This document shows positions 43,362 to 47,820 of a stretch of 47,820 nt of DNA, piece after piece. Location: contig NKYR01000048.1 in the NCBI GenBank assembly GCA_003184365.1, positions 1 to 47,820 of the forward strand, read 5' to 3'. The notes beneath the pieces were generated by a model. That model saw only the letters and a program-made list of their open reading frames with translations. It ran no database searches and was not told where the DNA came from. The stretch comes from Evernia prunastri. Taxonomy: Eukaryota; Ascomycota; Lecanoromycetes; Lecanorales; Parmeliaceae. The position numbers and the translations under genes are program-made. The stretch's first letter is position 1; every line of letters starts with the position of its first letter.

Positions 43362-44873
43362 GTTGATAGGTAAATACGAATATGAGCACTTTGGCGTGAG
43401 TATCGTCTAAGGTAGATATGGATTGGAAGTGAGTGGTGACCAAGGTCGGTGAGCTAGTTGCAGTGAGCTGGTTGCTGACTTGAACGGTGAGCGGCGATAT
43501 ATATTTGCTTCAAGCAGTAGTCAATCCAAGGTGGTGATAATTATGAGCAAGTGTGAGTTGAAGAGAGGAGAAGGGAAAGGGAAAGTTGTAGTATGTAAAG
43601 CGAGAATTTGCGGAGGAAGGAGGAGTAAGGTAAGTTAATGATTACATGGATTGAAAATTGAAATGGCATTATTTCGTCCAGCTTTCTTACTAAAACGTAC
43701 TAGATTGGACAGGAAATTTCGAAGCGTTTTAAGCTTAACCTAAGGCACGTGCCGACCCACCATTTTACCATTTATAACATAGTTAACCTACCTTACTTTA
43801 CTGCAGTCTGCCCGCAGATGCAATAATTCCGTTCAACGTTCAACATTCAACATGGCAGCCAAAGGTCAATCTAAAGCCGCAACGGTGTCATGTGAATTCT
43901 GATCGATAAGTGTCAACAACTTCCTTCGCTTCCCTCCGCGCCCACACCCATAACCTACAAGCCATGACACAAGAAAAAAAAAAAAAAAAAAAAAAAAACG
44001 CCATTTCCATCACGGAAAGAGCCTGCCTAGGTCATTATGTCCCGCCCATCAAGAATATCCACTGTCAACTATCACAGAATCCTTAGCAAGATAATGGATT
44101 ATTTCCAAAAAGGAAGATGTGTCGACATTTGTCTCTAAGTTGTCCATCGAACTCGATATTTGCAATATAACTCAAATTTGCAATATAATTCACATTTGCC
44201 ACAGAAATGTTCTGGCCCAACCAAAATACGGTGAGAGAGACCCACCGAAGTTCTCTTTGACATTGGAACTGTAAGTAAACAATCGCCCGGGAAAAAGCAC
44301 CATGAACAAAAATTGCTACAGCAAGACCCCCAGGTGGATTTCCAGGAATCCCCGCCCCGCAAAATTGATGATCGAGGTACCTTCGCCCGAGCCATGTTCG
44401 CCGGTGGTAGGTAATTGAATCCGGTTCCATTACTAATGACGCTGGTACAGTTGTGTAGCGGTTTCGTATGTTGTAGACACCTCGATGTGCAACTTTCCAC
44501 AACCTTTTCTCTAAAACACACAGCAAGGGAGTCAACAGATTCAAACTAGAGCACTATCTTCCTAAGCCTCAATACCAGAATCAACAATTTTTGGGCAGTT
44601 TGCATCTACGCCGTCAAAAAAAGAAGGTAAGATTAGCGTGGCAGGAAATCGTGGAAACGAACCTCGTAAAACAGAGGACACGTATGTAGTGTTAGAGAGG
44701 GAACCTCAAACCTCTCAGTGCTAAGGTACTGAGGAGAAATTCGAAATATTGTGGTCTAGGGTGTGACTTAAGAGACTGAAGGCTGAAGTTCGTAGGGCTG
44801 CATATCGTAGGGCTGAATCCAGTAGATTCACAATCCCGAAATTGCGAACACTCCGTCAGTATGGATCTGAGCA
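43362..44873. other. Intergenic stretch between divergent copper-fist and SAM35-like genes
   Basis: This is a divergent promoter region of about 1.5 kb. It contains a 26-base poly-A run near 43974-43999 and a short repeat at 44158-44194. The minus-strand frame at 44083-44544 has no recognisable features and I do not call it a gene. Confidence 0.5.
44158..44193 (+). repeat. 18 bp direct repeat, two full copies
   Basis: ATTTGCAATATAACTCAA is followed directly by ATTTGCAATATAATTCAC, with a partial third start (ATTTGCCACAG) after it. Confidence 0.8.
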
Positions 44874-46019
44874 ATGCCACAAGATGCTGATCCGACGTCT
44901 AATCAGCGGCCGCAATTAAACCGACCCCGAAGTCGGGCTAGAGAGACTCCGCCGCGATTATTCACCACACCGCAACCGATACGGCGTCTCTTCGAAAAAT
45001 TTCCGCTTCGGACATATCCCATCAATGATCTCCCACAGCGGTCACCGCAAAAGCGTGACAGACACACCCTCTGGATCTTTTCGACCAAGCAAGGTGCCCT
45101 GCTCGGTGCGCCGTCTTTCAACCCTGGCTGTCTGAAATGGCAGGTGAGTTGGCAGACGACTCTGCGCGTGGGTCATAATGTGTGTCTATACTGACGAGGA
45201 AATGCCAGGTCTTCATGAGATTCAATGATATTGACTTCGTCACCGTATCTTCCAACAATCATGCTTCGCCAACTGGAGCTCTTCCTTTCCTCCTGCCCGC
45301 GTCACAGTCCAAAGATCCCGGAGAAGCTGTTCTGCCAGTCCCTTCGACCCGTATCGAATGCTGGATACGCGAGAGAAATACCAGAAATAAAGCGAAAAGC
45401 GGGTCATTAGCTGGAGGACTCAAGGATTCAAGTCAGCACGCGGAGGCTAGTGCTTCCACAAAACGCGATCTCACTTCCAAAGAGTCTTCAGATATGCGCC
45501 ACGAGGCTTATATGTCTCTCCTCAACTACAAGATCCGCAATGCATACGTAGGTCTCACGTCCGTTCCTCACTCAATCGTTGAATGACACCCATGCGCTGT
45601 AGCTTTATTCACTCTACCTTTGCCCTCCAAACTTTGCGTCCATCGTCCTCCCCCTCTACATCAACCCCAGTACTTCAAACGCCCTCGCCCGACTCGCTCT
45701 TTCCCATCAACTACGCGCAGCTGCCGAGACTGAGCTTCTCAAGCAGTCACCAATAATCGACCTGGAAGCAATATACCGCGACTGTGAGAAAGCCTTTGAA
45801 GCACTGTCGGAGCTGTTGGAAGACAACAAATTTTTCTTTGGCGAGGACACCCCTGGATTGTTCGATGCGAGCGTGTTTGCTTACACACATGTGTTGCTCG
45901 GGGAGGATCTGGACTGGAAGCACACAAGGTTGAGCGAGGGTTTGCGGCGGTATGGTAACCTTGTGGAGCATCAGGAAAGGATTGTGGAGGGTTGGTTTGG
46001 GGACGGGGACAACTCGTGA
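44874..46019 (+). CDS. SAM35: Metaxin-like SAM complex subunit (SAM35/TOB38-like)
   Basis: This family belongs to the sorting and assembly machinery that inserts beta-barrel proteins into the mitochondrial outer membrane. Three exons are inferred: 44874-45143, 45209-45547 and 45603-46019 (341 residues; yeast Sam35 is about 330). After a Pro/Arg-rich N-terminus comes a leader typical of the fungal proteins (LFEKFPLRTYPINDLPQRS). The thioredoxin/GST-like N domain follows: LWIFSTKQGALLGAPSFNP, CLKWQVFMRFNDIDF, and SSNNHASPTGALPFLLP. The GST-C-like part follows, with YMSLLNYKIRNAYLYSLYL and, near the end, FFFGEDTPGLFDASVFAY, the metaxin-type GST-C signature. Introns are phase 0 with good branch sites. 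The assignment to SAM35 rather than SAM37 rests on length and the leader, so it is less certain than the metaxin family itself. Confidence 0.8.
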
Positions 46020-46157
46020 AGAACGAGCCGGAAGTTATAGGAAGGCCTGAAGTAAATCATCATACAAGCTCTTTATCATTACGAAGATGGTGAGAGCAGA
46101 AAAACAAAGCGCCTGCCACCAGAACATCGCTGTAAAATGAACCCGGCCGCCAGACCG

Positions 46158-46999
46158 TCATAGCTCGGATTTCGTGCCCTCCTTCAACGCCTCTAGTATC
46201 GGTCCCTCCAAACTTTCCGGCTTTGTAGTACTCGCCCAACGGCCCTTGACTTGCTAAAACACAGAACGTCAGCACCAACTCCAGGCCCAAGGAAGAGAAA
46301 AAAAAGTAGGAAAAGAAAACCCCCTACCCCATCCTTGCCCACCAAGAACTTCTCAAAGTTCCACTTGATCCGCTTGAGCCCCAGCATCCCCGGCGCCTGC
46401 GCCTTCATCCACTCGTACACGGGCTCCGCCTTCTCCCCGTTGACGTCCGTCTTGCCGAGCACGGGGAACGACACGCCGTAGTTGCTCAGGCAGAAGGACT
46501 GGATCGTGTCGTTGTCCCCCGGGTCCTGCTGCATGAACTGGTTGCAGGGGAAGCCGAGCACGACGAAGCCGTCCGGGTGCGCCGCCTTGACCTTCTGGTA
46601 CAGCTTCTCCAGCCCCTCGAACTGCGGCGTGAAGCCGCATTTCGAGGCCGTGTTGACGACCAGGACGACTTTGTTCGCGAGGGTGGAGAGGGGGTAGGGT
46701 TGGCCTTTTTCTGTTGGGGGGGGGAAGGGGGTGTTAGCTTGGTGGGTTGGAGGGGGGGAGGCGGGTTGTATTGGGATGAGCAGGGATGACGGGGGGGAAA
46801 GGGGGCAGGTTGAGGATGGTAACGTACTGTCGAGAGGCTTGAAGTCGTAGAAACTGGTGGCTGAGGCCATGGTGTGGTTTTTGGTACGGACTGCGTTTAT
46901 ACTCGAGGGAAGGGCGATTCTGAAAGTGCTGGTAGAGGCGGGGTTTATATTTACGCAATTTCTTGTGCTTGCTTGGAGTAGAAGCCTAGGCTGCATCAA
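46158..46999 (-). CDS. GPX3: Glutathione peroxidase (Gpx3/Hyr1-like thiol peroxidase)
   Basis: This is a thiol peroxidase that reduces H2O2 and lipid hydroperoxides. The yeast homologue Gpx3/Hyr1 also senses peroxide for Yap1. Three exons are inferred: 46999-46828, 46710-46328 and 46253-46158 (216 residues from the first ATG). The peroxidatic residue is Cys, not selenocysteine, in NTASKCGFTPQ (Cys82). GFPCNQF (Cys113) and SFCLSNYG (Cys131, the resolving position) follow, with WNFEKFLV providing the catalytic Trp/Asn. The last exon gives KGRWASTTKPESL and a short C-terminus. A second in-frame ATG at 46870 (MASATSFYDF) would give a 173-residue form of normal family length. The 43 residues before it are rich in Arg, Ser and Thr without acids and could target mitochondria. 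It converges on the SAM35-like gene, with 138 bp between the stops. Confidence 0.93.
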
Positions 47000-47039
47000 G
47001 GGGTGAAGTGGTTATGTAGTTTGATTGATTGATTTGATT

Positions 47040-47820
47040 GATTATGTCATACTACCCTGAAGTTAGTCCCTTAGTGGGCCAACTATGCGAGATTACATAA
47101 TCCATCTACCAGCCAATCCAGCCAATCATATTGCCCCACTAGCAAAAGTGAGGCTATACAAATCGGTGTGGATCCACTTGCTGCCTCATTGCATGCATCC
47201 TTGTGGGGGGGTACCCTACTACGCTGGGGCCCCCCACATCGTGGCCGCGTCCTGCTTGTTGATATCATGCCTCTACGAATCCTTCTTCTTGTTCTTCATC
47301 GAGGGCTCGAAATTGCCCAATGAGCCCAGTATTCCATATAAAATTCGCCGCCATGGAGGCGTAGCGAGGTGTTGTCAGCATATCTTCGTGAGTTATCACC
47401 CCCCCTTGCACCTTCCTCCTTTCCGCTGCCCAAAGCCTACTCCTCTGCTTTGCATACAGCCTACATTCGTGTAGTAGGTGGCGGGCGGTCTGTCTAGCCC
47501 GCCCACATTCGCATTTGTCGTTATCGGTGTCTGGTACCCTCCTGTCGAATAGGAAGGCCCTGAGACCGATCTTTTCGGTCCGTATTTGTGTGATCAGTGA
47601 CGTCTTAGCACGTTTAACTCTAGCATGCAATCGCATGGTTTTGTTGGACGGTATGGGTTGAATCTTCCTCAGAGCATTACCGCGTGTTTCCCTGGCCCAT
47701 TCTTTGGCCCATTGTTGATAGGCGTGTTTTCTGATGGCTGTCTTGACCGTTGCTATCATTCTACACTGGATAGTTGACAGTGGGGCCGTCTCATTAGTGT
47801 CTCTTCCCAATACTCTGCCG
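47040..47820 (-). mobile_element. 3' end of a non-LTR (LINE, Tad1-like) retrotransposon
   Basis: The element runs off the right edge. Its visible part is the end of the second ORF plus about 225 bp of 3' UTR. The inner end lies near a TGATTGATT repeat at 47021-47041, as is common where LINEs end in short A-rich or simple repeats. It lies upstream of the glutathione peroxidase in the same orientation. Confidence 0.7.
47265..47820 (-). CDS. LINE ORF2 C-terminal fragment
   Basis: The frame is open to the window edge and gives about 185 residues. The block KTSLITQIRTEKIGLRAFLF is followed by RRVPD and the zinc-type CECGRARQTARHLLHEC. Together these match the segment found after the RNase H domain in fungal Tad1/I-clade LINE polymerases (CxCG...ET..H.L..C). 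The reverse transcriptase and RNase H domains would lie beyond the right edge. No stop or frameshift is seen in the visible part, so this copy may be fairly young. Confidence 0.8.
   Translation of the reverse strand, partial: GRVLGRDTNETAPLSTIQCRMIATVKTAIRKHAYQQWAKEWARETRGNALRKIQPIPSNKTMRLHARVKRAKTSLITQIRTEKIGLRAFLFDRRVPDTDNDKCECGRARQTARHLLHECRLYAKQRSRLWAAERRKVQGGVITHEDMLTTPRYASMAANFIWNTGLIGQFRALDEEQEEGFVEA

Noticed and set aside
44083..44544. 153-codon minus-strand frame upstream of the SAM35-like gene
   Set aside because: It has no motif and mixed composition, and it includes the 18 bp repeat as a YIAN-type repeat. There is no splice or homology support.

Overview
This is nuclear DNA from a filamentous ascomycete (Pezizomycotina); I cannot assign the order. 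The genes carry many short introns (about 44-155 nt, GT...AG, often with a CTGAC/CTGAT branch site). They include a group I fungal G-alpha, a fungal NACHT-type NLR, F-box/CxxC proteins, a copper-fist regulator and a metaxin-like SAM subunit. Both edges carry retrotransposon sequence. The left edge is AT-rich in a way that resembles RIP-affected DNA. Splice sites were placed by eye from reading-frame phase and family motifs; each spliced model given a length adds up to a whole number of codons. || Layout: 1-2.0 kb holds LTR-retrotransposon debris: three copies of a ~225 bp TG...CA repeat, an N gap and an AT-rich tract. 2.2-5.4 kb holds KTI12 (+) and two paralogous F-box/zinc proteins (-). 6.3-15.4 kb is the most interesting segment: a NACHT NLR (-) shares an ~890 bp upstream region with a divergent 13-exon, 1499-residue protein (+) that joins a zinc finger, a P-loop GTPase-like domain, a RING-like finger and a patatin phospholipase. 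17.4-21.5 kb holds a group I G-alpha subunit (+) and an Smr-domain protein (+) with a Gln/Gly-rich tail and a CaaX end. 21.5-24.4 kb is simple-sequence DNA with alternating strand asymmetry. 24.4-25.3 kb holds the ER SNARE USE1 (-). 25.3-31.8 kb is a long gene-poor stretch with short repeats. 31.8-34.1 kb holds a C2H2 transcription factor (+). 35.2-40.8 kb holds a HCS1/IGHMBP2-type helicase (+) convergent with a large disordered protein (-) of unknown role. 41.7-43.4 kb holds a copper-fist regulator (-). 44.9-47.0 kb holds a SAM35/metaxin-like gene (+) convergent with a glutathione peroxidase (-). 47.0-47.8 kb is the 3' end of a non-LTR retrotransposon (-) lying just upstream of the peroxidase. 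|| How the genes relate: most are unlinked housekeeping or signalling genes. The NLR/patatin pair is the best candidate for an undescribed functional unit. Fungal NLRs and patatin-type lipases are both known in allorecognition and regulated cell death, and NLR-lipase gene neighbourhoods have precedent, but the zinc finger-GTPase-RING-patatin order here differs from the classical patatin-NB-ARC-TPR layout. That the pair acts together is inference from position and domains only.
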